Shown: in pieces, positions 46,459 through 60,242 of the stretch
Numbering within the stretch: the stretch's first letter is position 1
Layout: every line of letters starts with the position of its first letter
Assembly: GCA_030522415.1 (NCBI GenBank)
Contig: CM060113.1
Span: 8,237,065-8,301,064 of the forward strand
Direction: 5' to 3'
DNA: 64,000 nucleotides
Source of the DNA: Channallabes apus
Taxonomy: Eukaryota > Chordata > Actinopteri > Siluriformes > Clariidae
The notes under the pieces: generated by a model
The model's input: the letters and a program-made list of their open reading frames with translations, nothing else
Told to the model about the DNA's origin: nothing
Databases searched by the model: none
Made by a program: the position numbers and the translations under genes

Positions 46459-46879
46459 GCATACAATAAACATGATTTTTAACATTTCTTTTAAAAAGGT
46501 CATGAAATTAGCATGAGTCATATATGTAAAAAAGTGGAAAAAGACACAAGAATTTCTGTAAAGATTTCATAGTTAGAAAAAAAAAGGGATTTATGGGTCT
46601 TTCTTGCAGGTTGGCTTAGGTTTGGATGAGTTTGGATAAAGTTTGAAACAATATAAATACCATACAATGAAGCTCTTTATCTGTATTTTTACAACAATCA
46701 TTAAAAAGGCAAAACACAGAGTCCCTGAAAAAAATGATGTGGAAATGTTCTGCATGTCGGAAAAAATGTGTAAACGGTTCCATGGAAAGGATAAAACGTT
46801 TAAAAAAAAAACTTTAATGACTGAGTTAAAACTGTAAGGAGTTTAATTTTTTTTTCTTGATAAAAGGAACAACAACAAA

Positions 46880-47130
46880 CAAACAAACAAACAAATCAGT
46901 ACACCTGTACACCTGTTTATTATGCAATCAGCCAATCAGCCAACAGCAGTGCAACACAAAAAAAGACATGGATACAGGTCAAAAGCTTTAGTTAATATCT
47001 CTAACAAAGGTCAAAATGGAGAAAATGTAATATTATTGACTTTGGCTGTGGCACAGAGGTCGGCTGGTTTCAGTATTTGTATGTGGGATTTTAACACACA
47101 ACTGTGTCCAGAGGTTACACAGACCTGTTG
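46880..47130 (+). mobile_element. Tc1-like fragment (second family, 5' part)
   Basis: CACCTGTACACCTGTTTATT, CAATCAGCCAATCAGCCAAC, GGTCGGCTGGTTTCAGTATT and GTGGGATTTTAACACACAAC follow the order of a fish DNA-transposon repeat as remembered. A poly-A/GAA tract follows at 47133-47175. Confidence 0.55.
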
Positions 47131-47476
47131 TGCAAAAAAAAAAAAAAAAAAAGAAGAAGAAGAAAAAAAAAACACAAAAAATCAGTAAGTGAGTGGCTGT
47201 TCATGAGAGAGGACATGAGGTCATTGAAGACGTGTTCCTAATAGAATGGCTAGACGGAAAGACAGTAGGAAAGAGGGAGTATATACAAGAAAGTGCATGA
47301 GAGAGAAAGAGAGAAAGAAAAACATGAAATCTGGACATTCGTTTTGGCCAAAGAATGAAAAGCATAAACTGACAAATAGGCCCAGTTTAGCTCAGGAGGA
47401 ATGCAATAACTCCCCGGGAGACGATGCAAGCCTCTGGAGAGAGGAAGGAGGAATTTTTATGTGCTGCAGGTGAGTA

Positions 47477-47477
<1 letters not shown>

Positions 47478-47521
<44 letters not shown>
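47478..47521. repeat. (GA)n microsatellite
   Basis: About 21 GA units. Smaller GA, CA and GT tracts lie at 47690-47709, 47889-47906 and 48033-48060. Confidence 0.95.
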
Positions 47522-47523
<2 letters not shown>

Positions 47524-48031
47524 ATAAGGGAAACAGAGCAGTGAGCCAGTGAGAAACCGAATGAGCGATAGGGGAGAGATAAACAATCACTAAAGACACA
47601 GCTGATGAGCTGATGACAGACTGATTGGCAGGAGAGGAGCGGTGAGGACTGGAGAGTCAGACTTTGTTAAGCATATTGCAAAAAGATTTAGAGAGAGAGA
47701 GAGAGAGAGTGACATTAGAGATGAGACTAGGCTTTTAGAAGGGTATAAATGACAATTGTTACTTGACAGGAGCCTCAATACATAAACATGCATAGATAAA
47801 CAGACACACACTTCCACCCACATACACACACAGTGTAATGATGATTCACCAAAAGACTTTCTCTGTGATTCACAGAACCCACATGATGACACACACACAC
47901 ACACATACACACGTATACGTGTGCACACATTTGGACACAAAGCTGCCTTTGTTGGCTACAAGTGGTCATGTCTTCGGTCATGCTGCGGTCCACAGGATTC
48001 TGCATTACGCATTTAAGCCACTGCTTGGTCA

Positions 48032-48063
<32 letters not shown>

Positions 48064-48179
48064 AGTTATGTATTTGGCTCTCTGTGGGTTAACGGTGTTC
48101 TTAGAGTTACGGGAAGACGATGTTATAGGGACATTTTACTGAACGCCATACAGCACCACTGCAAGAAAAAAATATCATA

Positions 48180-49641
48180 CATATAGGCAAATTTATTAAC
48201 TTTTTAATATATTTGTGTTCATTTATAATCAAAAAATTTGACTATTCAGCTGTTTTTAGATGCTTTTACATATTTCAAGCTTTTCTTTCTTTCTACAGTA
48301 CCTGTATATACAAATGATAAAAAACATTGTACATTTTCAGCCAATAAAGCATCCTCAAGCCCTTTAACCTGAAATTATTAAAATGTCCAGAAATAGGTTT
48401 AATAATCATATTATAATGTATTGCAATTTTATAACAAGAACTACCAAATAAATAAAATTTCTACTAAATAAATTCAATTTTATTTAAAATCTTTTTACTT
48501 GTAAGTGTGGCATTTTTTGCAGTGCATGAAGAAGAATCACGAGTTTTGGGTATTTGAGCATTTTAAGGATTAGGTGAGGTTAGAGTTGAAATATATAACT
48601 GACATAAAATATAATGTGTTGCAGATAATTCTTTTGTAGTTTTAACTGTAAAAAATGTATGGCACTTTAAAAAAAATCTGAAACATGGAACTTTATCCTG
48701 TCTTGTGCTTTTATACATTTAAATTTTCAGTGAGTGAAAATACTGCTTCTATTTTTATTACTACAACAACTACTAAAAACTATTACTAAAAGTACAACAA
48801 GCGCCAAAGCAGCTACTAAACAACAATTACAAGTATTACTACTACTATTTCAAGTGCAACTACAATAACTACAGCACGTAGCACACTACTATAGCAAACA
48901 AGAACTACTATTAATGCACTGAAAATAATAATTAATGTATCAACATATTTAAATTAAGGGCAAAATTCTCACAAATGAAAAAAAAGTTGAACAACAATAA
49001 AGAACGATAAATAATGGTATGTTAATTAAGGTAGGTTAAGCTAATTAAATAGAATTAAGTAAACTTACAAACTTAAATTATTGTAGTAAAATAGACATCA
49101 TATCAACGTAATATAAAAGCTATACTAGGTCAGAATTCTTTTTTATATACTATTACTACTACTACTTTCACAAGTTCTAGTCCTAGTACCTCTTTTATAA
49201 CACAACTGCTACTGTACTACTACAACTTCTATTATAACAATGATTAGAACAACAACTACTCCTATACTAAAATTGCTACAATTTATTAAATATTACAGAA
49301 TTTAAAGTAAAAGTTAAAATGTCCATTAAAAGTTTTTTATTTTTATTTTGACATTCAGTGAAAAACTCCTACAAGTCAAACAATTACTACTTCTACTACT
49401 ATAATAATAATAATAATAATAATAGTAGTAGTAGTAAAACAATAACACATTTTAATAAAAATGAATTGTAATGAAGTGGTAAGTGTACTTCAGTGCTGAG
49501 GAATGGGATTGAGTTAGTTTTCCTAATTTTATGTTAAAGTGAGGTTGGATAGTACATTTTACTAGGTCAGTATTTATTAGCCAATAATTTTCAGTAGTCA
49601 CTGGCAAATAAGAGTGCAAGTGCAATTACTTCTACTACTAC

Positions 49642-49687
<46 letters not shown>

Positions 49688-52600
49688 ATTATTATTATTA
49701 TTAATGTTATTATTATAATTATTATTACTTTTTAAAAGCATTTTAATAAAACTGCAACCACGATTTGGCCAAAGCAGAATCGTTTCATGGTTATAAAGTT
49801 AAAACAATATTTTTGTTTTTTAAACCGGAAAGGGAATCTAAGCTTTGGGAAATTAATTACTGTAGTAAGGGTTTGGAATTGAGTTGAAGTACTTTAAGCT
49901 ACAATAATACAATAATCTACATAAGCAACGCACAATAGTTATGGGATAGATAATGTGTGTGAAAGACGGAAACTTCATGGGAAACTGTAAAAACCTAATC
50001 AGATAAAATTGAAAGGTTACGGTCAGGGTCGGGTTTAAACCCTTACACACGCAAACGCTCGCACACTCACAAAGATACACACACACACATCTCATATGAA
50101 CCTCACCAACCATAAACTAAAGTTTTGTGTGTGTAGTGCATTGGGTGTGGTTTCACAACTGGCCATATGCAGGTGTGTAGCTTGAAGCGATGTGAAAGAT
50201 TCCCACTGATTCTTTACTTTTTCCCCAAACACAGACTGGAGGGTGCGCCGCTTCATTCATGTGTGTATCTTTGTATGTGTGTGTGGCCATGGTGTTTACA
50301 GCACATGAGTGTATATCTCGTTCGTCTCTTTAACCGCTCATGCGTACCTCATGTTGATTGCGTGTGTGCGAGTGTGAGAGCAAGACAGTAGGTGAGTGTG
50401 AGAGGGGAAAAAGGAGAGGCGTGAGAGAGCCAGATTGAGGGGAAGAGATGAGACATAGATGAGAGGCTGTGGTGTTAGATGAAAGACTGGCCATAAATTT
50501 CATTTCGACAGACTAATAAAACTCGGTATCCTCCGAGTCAGCCTGCTTTCCCCTCCAGCCATGAGACCTCGTTCACACAAACAGGGCAGCCAGTGGAAAA
50601 GAGCACTTCCAACCAGGATTTAAACAAGCCACTCGATTTCTTTTAATCAAATAGTACCAAAGAATAATAAATAAACCCTTTAATAAATATTACAGAATAT
50701 TTTTGTAAAAAAAAAAAAAAAAAATCGAAATATACAAATATAAAGCAACGTCACTTTGCATGTGAGAAAGGGTTCCTGGTCCGCTTCCTTTTAGCACTAC
50801 CTCAGTGCGACACACATAGACACACGCACACACTCACAAACACACACACAAAGCACATATGAAGACCAACAATGGACATTTTTCCACTGCGCATCCTAAA
50901 AAACAAGTACAAAACATGATGCACGAGAACCTGAGGTTCTAGCTGTTTTTTTTTCCTTTATGATGTCACAGTGATGACGGTAAAACAAGTAAATGAGGTA
51001 AAACAAAGAAAGAAAGAACATGTGAAAACACTGCTGGCAAGTCTTACATGGAAGAAAAGTTTAAGGATTAAGATGTATTTAACATTTAACATTTAACATT
51101 TAGCTAAAATTCATGTTGAAATGTTTCAAGCCATTTCATTTTCATCAACAGACAAAAAAAATGTCTCCAAGGACCTCATTGCGCCGCTAAGTTGGCACCC
51201 GGCACAAGGTTGGCATCTAAAATTAAACCATTCCTGTTCGTTTTGTGCTGATTGTGAACTGTAAATGCACTGTACTAGTTCTAATGCACTGTAATAGTTC
51301 GGAGAAATAAAAGCTTATATGAGAAATAAAACAGCACAATGTTGCTATTGAGGCTCATGCCAGCCTTTGGGAAAAAAAAGGTACTAAACCGTACCATTGC
51401 TTGTCACTGCTTGTCTTCTGTACCTTTATTATGTCTCCTTCATCTGGGAAACTGAATATTGGGTATATATATATATATATATATAAAGGTTCGTTTACAC
51501 CTTCCGTCTTTACAGTTATATTATGAGGTTTAAATAAGCATTGAAGACACACAAAGATGTGCCTTCCAGATCAAAGGTACGTGATAAAAGTTCCTTTTTG
51601 AGCTGAGAAAACAAAACTCACATGTGTGTGATTACGTGAGGAAAAAACACACAAGGGTATGTTTCAATGTTTCATTGTGGAGAAAAAAATGCTTTGTAGT
51701 TAAATGTCATTTGAAAAAAAGAAATAATTTATATTTATTGAATTTTAATCAGGTAACGTTCCTGTAAATACCAGTAACAAGCAATGGTATGGTTTACTGA
51801 ATCAATTTTTCGAAAGAAATATGAACTTTGAATTCATTCATATCATGTTATAATGCATTAATGCCTTCATAAGGCATAATTTGACACTAAAATCAAGTTT
51901 TAAATAATAATAGTAATAATAATAATAATAATAATAATGTAGAAAATGTTTTTACTTTGGTGTTTTATATCAAAAGTTTTGTAAAAATCAATCATTGGGA
52001 ATTCCTTAACTGGAGTCATTTTAATAACAGACAATAAAATCATTATTATTATTCTGCCTATAAACTGTAACTGTATATTGTATAAATTGTATATTTTATA
52101 TATAAATTATTATGTATATGATTTATTAATGCATCATAAGATGTTATGAATATATTCACAAGTATATATATATATGCCCTGCATGGTCATTCAAATGCAT
52201 GGCCTTTAAAAAAAAAAGTTTCAATAGACTATACAGTGTTCATTAATTTGTGCTGTGTGACTGTGTGTACATGAGCTTCTAAGCCGACCCTAATCTTGGT
52301 AGCGATTTCAAACGTTGGTCAATGAAATAAAAATCCCCAAACCACACATTTATTGCTTTCTGATGTCAAAGGTTCAGACGCTTGCAGTGGAAAAAGACCC
52401 AACGTGTCAGTAAGTGGACGATCGCATACCGTAGCGGTTACAAAGACGCATGACGCAGCCCATTATGAGAAGTGTGACAGTGTGTGAGCATAAAACACCC
52501 AGTAATCACGAGTCGCCATGTGCTGAGTCAGTTTATGAGACAGCAGACTCTTTTCTGCCCTTCATTTCCGCCTTTTAAATCTCAAAAAGACGTAAATGTG

Positions 52601-52800
52601 ATTCACGATCTTTAAGCTGCTGACGCGTCTCTCGCTCTGAAAAGAGAATCTGTCTCTCCTTGTCTTCTCTTAGTTCATCAGTATGAATTAGCTTTTTTCA
52701 TGCAAGTGCAAAGTGTGAGTCCTTTTGTATTTCTTTCTCTAAGACGTTTTACTCACTTACACACACACACACACACACACGCTCACACATCAGACAGTAC
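48180..52800. other. Intergenic downstream of clcf1, no gene
   Basis: AT-rich with ACT/TAC-rich simple sequence (48750-49270), (TTA)n at 49644-49690, CA tracts and A-runs. 52420-52570 contains TGCTGAGTCA, an AP-1/Maf-type site, in less AT-rich sequence and might be regulatory or part of the clcf1 3' region. Confidence 0.4.
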
Positions 52801-52810
52801 AGTCAGACAC

Positions 52811-53926
52811 TCAGACACGGAGTCGCTTCTTCAGTCTGGTGAAGTCCTTGGCTGATCGGAACAGCCAGCTCTGGAGCTCTCTGAGTACCCAGAATCCCTC
52901 CACTTTCCGTGTGAAGTCGTTGAGGGCAGGGCGTGGCGAGGGAGAGGCTATGCTCAAGTGCGAGTCGACCTCAGTGACCCCGTCTTCGTACGCATAGAGG
53001 AGGGAGAGCGGAGAGAGCGGTGGGTGGGGAGAGGATATGGGGCGTCCTGAGCGCCCCGAATGGAGAGACGGGGAGGAAAAGAGGACAGGAACATCCGCTT
53101 GGAACTCGTCCTCCTCTTCGTCCATGCTTATCCTTCGCTCTCTCTCCGTTTCCGTGGGAAGCCAGGCGCCGCTGCCTGTGCTGTTCATGTTTACGTTTTT
53201 GTCTTTGCCATATTTGCTGAAATAGTGCTTGGAACTTGTGTGGGTGCTGTTCATGTTATTATTGTTGTTGCTGTTTGGATCGTAGCCGTGGCTTGTTTGT
53301 TTACCGCCGTCCTCATCTTCGACAGACAGCAGCCTTCTCCTCCTCCTCCACCTCTCCTGACCTTCCTCCCGATCCTCCTCCTCTCTCTCCGCCCAGCTCT
53401 CCCCTTCCCTCCGCCTCCCTCTCCTCCCTCGCTCAGCCCTCTCCCTTTCTCTATCCCTCTTCCTCTCGCTCTCATGTCCAGCTGTTCCGTCCCTCGTTCC
53501 TCCTAGGCCACTCTGAACCCGAGATGCATGGTTCCTTAAAGGGGCCGGGCCGTTCATGTTTGCCCGCTGAAACGGAGAGGACAACAGCGGCGTGTATTTC
53601 TGAGAAGGCGGAGCGTTGCCATGCAAGGGCGGGGTGTAGCCCAGGGCGTTCATCAGCCCTGAGATGGAGCCCAGGAGTCCGCTGAGGCCGGAGCAGAAGT
53701 GAAGGAGCGAGCTTTGTAGGTATGGGCACAGCGTGGAGCGCGCCAGTTCACGCACAGCGCATAGCAGTACGCTGTACGCTCGCTGGTTCTGTGCAAGACG
53801 GGCGCCGTTCTCAAGACCACGCCACAGGTCCTCTCGCGTCGCTGCACTGGGAACCGCCAGGGAGGAGATGTTGGGCCTCGGTGGGGAGAAGCCTGGGTCA
53901 CTGAACGGAGGACCGAGATATGAGAG
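52811..53926 (-). CDS. clcf1: clcf1 last exon: cytokine helices B-D with a large insertion
   Basis: Cardiotrophin-like cytokine factor 1, a secreted four-helix cytokine of the CNTF/IL-6 family that signals through the CNTF receptor with gp130 and LIFR. The exon starts after acceptor tttgttcctcag with LSYLGPPFSDPGFSPPRPNI, continues LWRGLENGARLAQNQRAYSV, LLHFCSGLSGLLGSISGLMN and ALGY, and ends DFTRKVEGFWVLRELQSWLF, RSAKDFTRLKKRLRV, stop 52811-52813. These blocks match human CLCF1 (YLGPPFNEP, LLGSIAGVMAALGY, FWLLKELQTWLWRSAKDFNR). 371 codons here against about 165 expected: roughly 190 residues are inserted between helices C and D, rich in Arg/Glu (KRDRERERAERGRRGRRREG), Asn (NSNNNNNMN) and Ser/Pro. 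The frame is open throughout; an unrecognised intron cannot be fully excluded. Open frame upstream of 53926 is intronic. Confidence 0.9.
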   Translation of the reverse strand, partial: LSYLGPPFSDPGFSPPRPNISSLAVPSAATREDLWRGLENGARLAQNQRAYSVLLCAVRELARSTLCPYLQSSLLHFCSGLSGLLGSISGLMNALGYTPPLHGNAPPSQKYTPLLSSPFQRANMNGPAPLRNHASRVQSGLGGTRDGTAGHESERKRDRERERAERGRRGRRREGESWAEREEEDREEGQERWRRRRRLLSVEDEDGGKQTSHGYDPNSNNNNNMNSTHTSSKHYFSKYGKDKNVNMNSTGSGAWLPTETERERRISMDEEEDEFQADVPVLFSSPSLHSGRSGRPISSPHPPLSPLSLLYAYEDGVTEVDSHLSIASPSPRPALNDFTRKVEGFWVLRELQSWLFRSAKDFTRLKKRLRV

Positions 53927-54756
53927 CTGAGGAACAAAGAGTGAACACACACTTTCAAAAAACTGTTTAAATATTATAGTTAAATATTTATTAGACCTAA
54001 AAGAACAAATTTTAATTAACATTAATATTTTCCTGATGATTTCATCAAACTTTGCATACCTAAAAGTGTCAAGTCACTAATTACGTATCCGTAACCCTTC
54101 TCACATGTTTCATGCGTTACTCACATGGTTTAATAAAATTTATTTCATACGTTGTGAACCTATGAATTCTATGTCTTTTTCTTTCTTTTTTTCTTATTTT
54201 CTTTCAGGAGTAAGTAAATAGCCAAAAATCCAAATGCTAAATAAATAAAAATATATTTATTGCAAAGATTTCTACTTGTTTCCATAAAAAAGAACAATAG
54301 GCAGGACAAACAATTTGTTGTGACATGCTTTTTTAAATCTAATTTAATGCATTTATTTATTTTTTTTGTTTTGTTTTTTGTTTGTTTGTAAGTTTGATTG
54401 TTCAGTGTTTACATGTTAACTCTGGACAGAGCTCCCTGTACATTTTACATGCTGGTCAAACTGATCTGTAAATACGTACACATATTTAATAATGGTATAA
54501 TGCATTCATAAGGCACTTTAACAAATTGCTAGAATCATTCAACTTTTGTAAGACCTTTTCCTTTACTTTTTTACATTACAGTGTAGTTTTGAATTGGTTG
54601 AAGCTGAAAGACATAAAACATTGCTGTTAATTTAATAAATGTCTCACTTTGAAAAGGTCTCAGACTACATTTATAAATCTTAGGACTCATAAATACAACT
54701 TGTTATTACAAAGTTGCTATACGTAGATTATTTTTACGTTTTTATATAGATGGAGC

Positions 54757-54798
<42 letters not shown>

Positions 54799-56135
54799 AT
54801 TCAACTTTATCTACAGTAGTGTGCAAAAGTCTTAACAACTAAAAACTTTTAATTTACAAATAGTTATAACTATGAGAGTAATGCTTTATTACTGCATTAT
54901 AATATGTTATGTAATGTATTCAAAATGTGTCAAAAGTTTAGTTGATTAATAGTATAATTAATTGATTAATTGTATAATTAATTGATGCGTCCTAACTATA
55001 TAAATCCTGACTTTATATAAGTGAAAGTCAAAGCGTTATTACTTTTAAATGTTCTCAATGATAACAACAATTTATTTTATTTCATGTAACTTGGTAAATG
55101 GTGAATGTCATGTTTTCATGTGAAAGTTAACTTTTAATGTGTATTAAAAACTGTACACTACCATTTTGCCTGGGGGGTAAAAACATTCACTCTTTGTCTA
55201 TTTGCTGCTGACATGCATGACTAACAGCACAGATTTTTATTATTGAAATCATCAGAAGTATAATGACCAATATTTACTATTAGCTAGACTTGAACTTGTT
55301 GCCTAGCCTGTACTGTTAGCTACTGGAATATATGCTGGTCTAACCTGGAATTAGCAAAGAAAACAGGCTAGCTTACTTAAATACAGCCAGTTAGCAAATT
55401 AGCGTCAAACTTCCTACATTTTCTTATCAAATGAGATGACTGTCATGACTTGTAGGAAATAAGGAGACATATTTTATAATGATTCAGGAAAGCTACAGTG
55501 CTAAGATGAGAAGGTACAGGTTTGAATAAATCCGGAGTCCATAATATTGATGTATAAAGTAAAATCAATAGCTATTTTAATAGTTCTACATAAAACTGTA
55601 ATGAGTGAAAACTAAACGTTCTTGAAATTCTTTTTCAGGCAAGAGTACACATTTGTTCAGTTGAAGTCCTAGTTAAGTATAGTAACGGAGTCCAATTACT
55701 CAAGGTCATGATACACATGGCTTTCATAGAAAATTTTACTGGGCTTGTAATATATTTATATTTTTCATCCTGCATAAAAATGTTGGCAGAATTTTATCAT
55801 TTCTAGCTCATAAATTTTTATACCCATTTTACTCAGTCAATAGATGTTTATAATTTAGTTTTATGATGAAATGATGGTTTGTTAGTAGCTTGTGATATTC
55901 TGAGATACATTTTCTTAAGCATGGAAAGGAATTTATTAGTCTCTTTCGATCTGTTTTTCATCACAGAAACACACACACATGCTATTTGGACAGAGATGTG
56001 AAAAGGAACAAGGAAAGAGACAAAGGCAGTAAAAAGTATGTGTGAGAAAGAACGAGGATGCCAGAGAGATGAGCGGAAAAAACGCACGCATAAACAAAAG
56101 CATGCACAACCGCAAGCGTACGAAGTCAGACTCAC
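53927..56135 (-). other. clcf1: clcf1 intron
   Basis: AT-rich. (GATA)n at 54752-54798. No nested gene. Confidence 0.8.
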
Positions 56136-56296
56136 GTAAGTGTCTTTAATTTCCTTCAGCTGGTGGTTCAGGTATTTGGTCAGCTCGTACGTTCTCTCTA
56201 TCGTGCTCCTCTCGTTGGACAACATCAGCGCGTGGTCCTGCACCTGAACACACCCCACGGCGGCGGCCAACAGCAGCACTAGGTGAGCCTGATGGA
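56136..56296 (-). CDS. clcf1: clcf1 exon 2: signal peptide and helix A
   Basis: Encodes HQAHLVLLLAAAVGCVQVQD (signal-peptide core), then ERSTIERTYELTKYLNHQLK and EIKDTY. Donor TAC|gtgagt joins DTY to LSYLGPPF of the last exon in phase 0. TYELTKYLNHQL matches helix A of CLCF1 (TYDLTRYLEHQL). The acceptor is best placed after ATCTGCAG. No ATG lies in frame before the hydrophobic core, so the start codon is in an upstream exon, as in mammals where exon 1 supplies about ten residues; that exon was not identified. Confidence 0.87.
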
Positions 56297-56299
56297 CTG

Positions 56300-56984
56300 C
56301 AGATTTACACCAGTAAGAAGGACGAATTTGTTGTTGCTAGAAGATTTATCGTTGGCTTTTCGTGTTTTTGTGTTTCTCAGGATTGATGTTGCGCAAATGC
56401 TAAAACACACCATTTCTATTGTAAAATACACAAAAATACACTGTCATCATTACAACGTAAACACCTCGCCAAAACAGGATAATTCATCAGAAGCAAAAAC
56501 GACGGCGCTCTTATGAGGATCAGATGTCACCCGTTTCATCACCCGCTGTCAAAATCCCAAACGCAAGAATCCAACGTAAAATCAAATCAGACATGCTTAC
56601 TAAAAGATGGATACTTTGTTTACTGTGCAATTGGCAGTCACTCAGCGAATACTAAATACAACTGTCAGCGCCGAATACGCACAAAGCCGAGGGCCTCTCT
56701 GTCAAACTGCTTTTTTTAGCTGGAGGAAGCTGGCAGGGGGAAGAAAAAGGTCAAGAGTTTCTGTCGCTCGTATCCTAATTTGCAGAACAGCTGTAAAACC
56801 CTAAAAACATCTTTTTGTGTTCTCGGGACGGAAAGTAAAACCGAGGGCACAAACTCTGGGCATGTGATGTTAAATAAATTTTAAAAACCTTGCACTTCTC
56901 TCCAACCTTCAGGGTGTTTTCCAGAAGATTTGGCTTGTTTTTTCTTATCAATTCTAATCTCTTTTACTTACACTCTCGCTCTCG

Positions 56985-57015
<31 letters not shown>

Positions 57016-57682
57016 ATATATATATATAATAAACCTTAAACATTTCATGCACGTATACGCTATCCATGAACACTAAATAATTTGAATTGTTCAAACATCA
57101 TTTGTTGGTTAACGAGCACATACTTTGATGCGTTGTGTACCAGATAAAGATTCCTAATCCAAATCCGTTTAACAAATACTGAGATTTTTATACTTTAATA
57201 CCAGTAATTTATTATACTACAAATTAAATATACTACAGATTTTTTACAATAACCTAACAGAATTTACTGCAAGTTTTTTTTTTTCAGGTCACATATAGAA
57301 AACAAAAATGAAAAATGTACCTGTTTAACTACAATCATGTTATATTACCATGTTATAATGCGTTCATAAGCAGATATATTTATTTATATAATAAACTATT
57401 ACTCCTTCCTTCTTTATTGGATCATAGGTATTTATGTTTTTTGGCACCCAATGTATTAAGTTCTAATGAAACATTATGTGACAATAAAAGGACAGGTTAA
57501 ATAAAAGGACTTATTAAATACTTAAATATAAGTATTTTAATATTACAAAAACAGTAAATGAAACAAAAGCTATAGCCCATGAAGTTCCCTCTTCTCAAGA
57601 AATAAAATGATGGACATATATCAATTAAAATTGATTAGAAAAAATCAAAAGGATATTTTATATTTTACAAAAAATATTACAC

Positions 57683-57732
<50 letters not shown>

Positions 57733-58928
57733 TTCTCTCTCTCTCTCTATATATATATCTTTGTAATTCCGTGACTCGGATACAATTTGTGTCCTATTAT
57801 ATTTACAAATCTAAATTAAAATGTAAATTAAAAATAAATGTAAAAGTGTCTAAAGTACATGTTTCCTATGCATTTCATATTGAAATGTAAAACGTTACTT
57901 AAATGAACTATACTGGAATTGTAGGCTTGCCCAGCACTATAACTAAAACTATGACTACATTATTCCTAGAAATAAAATCATTAAAAGACTTTTTATATTA
58001 AATATTAAATATTTTACTATTATTACATGAACCCTCAAAATCCAGAGAATTAAAAAAAAGTTGTATAATGTGAACATGTTTTATTGAATATATACTTGTG
58101 TCTTACAGTATTTATTTTTTTCAGCACAACCTAGGCAATATGATGAAATAAATTTGAACAAGTATATGAAAATGACTGAATAAAAAAAGAAAGAAAAAAG
58201 ATATGTGTAACACAGACAATGAAATACCATAGACACATATGATCACGTATTTATGGTAGTTTCCAGTTAATTATTATTACCTAAAAATAATAATAGCATT
58301 TTGCGAGGTCTATTTTTTTACGACATTATTCCCATATTCCTGTACCTGACATTTACAAAGAGTGTGATGAAACTGAAGTCCCCCCGTTGACACACACTGA
58401 TAGGACTTTTCAATCGTTGTTGTGTTTCCGGCGTGCATCCGTGCAGCTCGATGTTTAAGGTTTAAATGTTAGAAACCCTTTTACTTTTTCACTGTATATG
58501 GAACGATCCCGGACGTCACGTGATCAACAAAAAGTTGCATCGTCTAAATTTCCTAAACATCACAAGAGTTTTTTTGTTTTTATAAATGCTAAAGTGTGAC
58601 CTTAATACCTAAATTATATGCAGGAAGTATATTATTAAATTAAAATATTACATTGTAGGTAAATAATCAGTGTATTCACTACTTTGCTAATGAAAAAAAA
58701 AAAACCTTCAGAAATGTTACTTCACTGTTCCTGTTACTTATTTAAAAGAAATTTAGTACGTCATTTTTTTTGTTTTTTTTTTCTATTGCAATGGGTGAAG
58801 ACGTTTGTTTCAGGTTAAATGCATGCTGAAAAGTGAGTAAATTGAAAAGTTTTAAAACAGATTTATAAGTAAAACATCAACATAATTTTAACTATATAAC
58901 AACTATATATTTATCTATATAGTGCATA

Positions 58929-58964
<36 letters not shown>

Positions 58965-60208
58965 ATCATTTCCATTGTAAAACATACCACCATTATGCCT
59001 CATTATTCCAACACAAACACAAATTAAAGCGACTAAGAAAGAAAAGGGAAAATTTGGTTCATTTTGTAGATGGTGATTTGTGGCTTCCTGAGCTTACATT
59101 TATACTTTTAATTATGTTTTGTGAGGACGTAATGAGACTTACTACTGTGCAAAAACCCCGCGCCAGACATGTGGAATTATTTTAAACGACCAAAAGCACT
59201 ACAGAGGGGTGGGGGGAGTCGGGGGGCGGGGGGGGGGGGGGGTCGAGTTATAGTGGAGTTATGATTTCCCGAGCATTCTTTCACAAATTGGAATTCATTA
59301 TACACTAAACTCTAAAACAATTATGAAATGAGGCTTGTGTGTTTTTTTATCACAAAACTTACAAGGACGGTGAAGATGCCTTGAGGACAAAACTAAAGCG
59401 AAAAAGAAAAAAAAAAGTGGATGAAGTTGTGGTTGAAAACAAATACAAGGGGATGAATCACGGCGGAGATGTTAGTGTAGGAAAAAGTGTTTTCAGGTTA
59501 GAAACGTGTCAGGCCAAATCCTTCATAATTCAACGCAATCTTATCAGATAACGTTTAGATTTACGTTGCGGCGGTTTGCGTCAAGTGTTTGAGCGTGTGA
59601 GTGTAAGTGTGTGTGGTCTGGTGTGTTTTTGTTTGGAAATTGCATTTGCATGTTCCAATTTGGGATACGCTATCTTTGTCCTAAAGCCAATTCACAGTTT
59701 ACATGTTGGAAAGTTTGCTTATCTGGGTGTTTATGATGAGTGTTTATGATGAGCGTATGTGTGTGTGGGTGTGTGTGTGGTTATGTGTTTTTGTGAGACC
59801 ATCAAGAGTCTCCAGAACCCTTTTAAGCCTTGAAGTCATGCGGGGAAAATGGCAGCAAATGATCTCTCCTACTTCAGAGAGGCTCAGACAGTACTCCAAT
59901 TTGGTGTGTGCGTGTCTGGGGAAGCCTCGGGGTGTCCTCCGACACAAACACGGCACACACTCCTTCTTTTGTCAGGCAGCGAGAGGGACACGGTGGAGAT
60001 GTGTAATTACTTGTTGAGTCTTCAGCAGGTGTGAAATATGTGCTCGTGGCCGCTCCTCGTCCTCGTCTTCGTCCTCCTCCTCCTTATCGCTACCTCATAT
60101 CATTCCTCTTTAAAAGCGTCTGCCATCCTTTTGTCCACTTTCTTCCCTCTTTCAACCTTCTTCCTTTTTTTCGCCACGTCTCTATTCCGCCTCCTTTCTC
60201 CCTTCATT

Positions 60209-60242
<34 letters not shown>

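Noticed and set aside
53060..53685. Plus-strand open frames of about 148 residues opposite clcf1
   Set aside because: Shadows of the GC-rich clcf1 exon in antisense; no family resemblance.
53930..54022. N-terminal extension of the clcf1 open frame to an ATG at 54022
   Set aside because: The acceptor tttgttcctcag at 53927 joins the exon in phase to EIKDTY; the extension is intronic.
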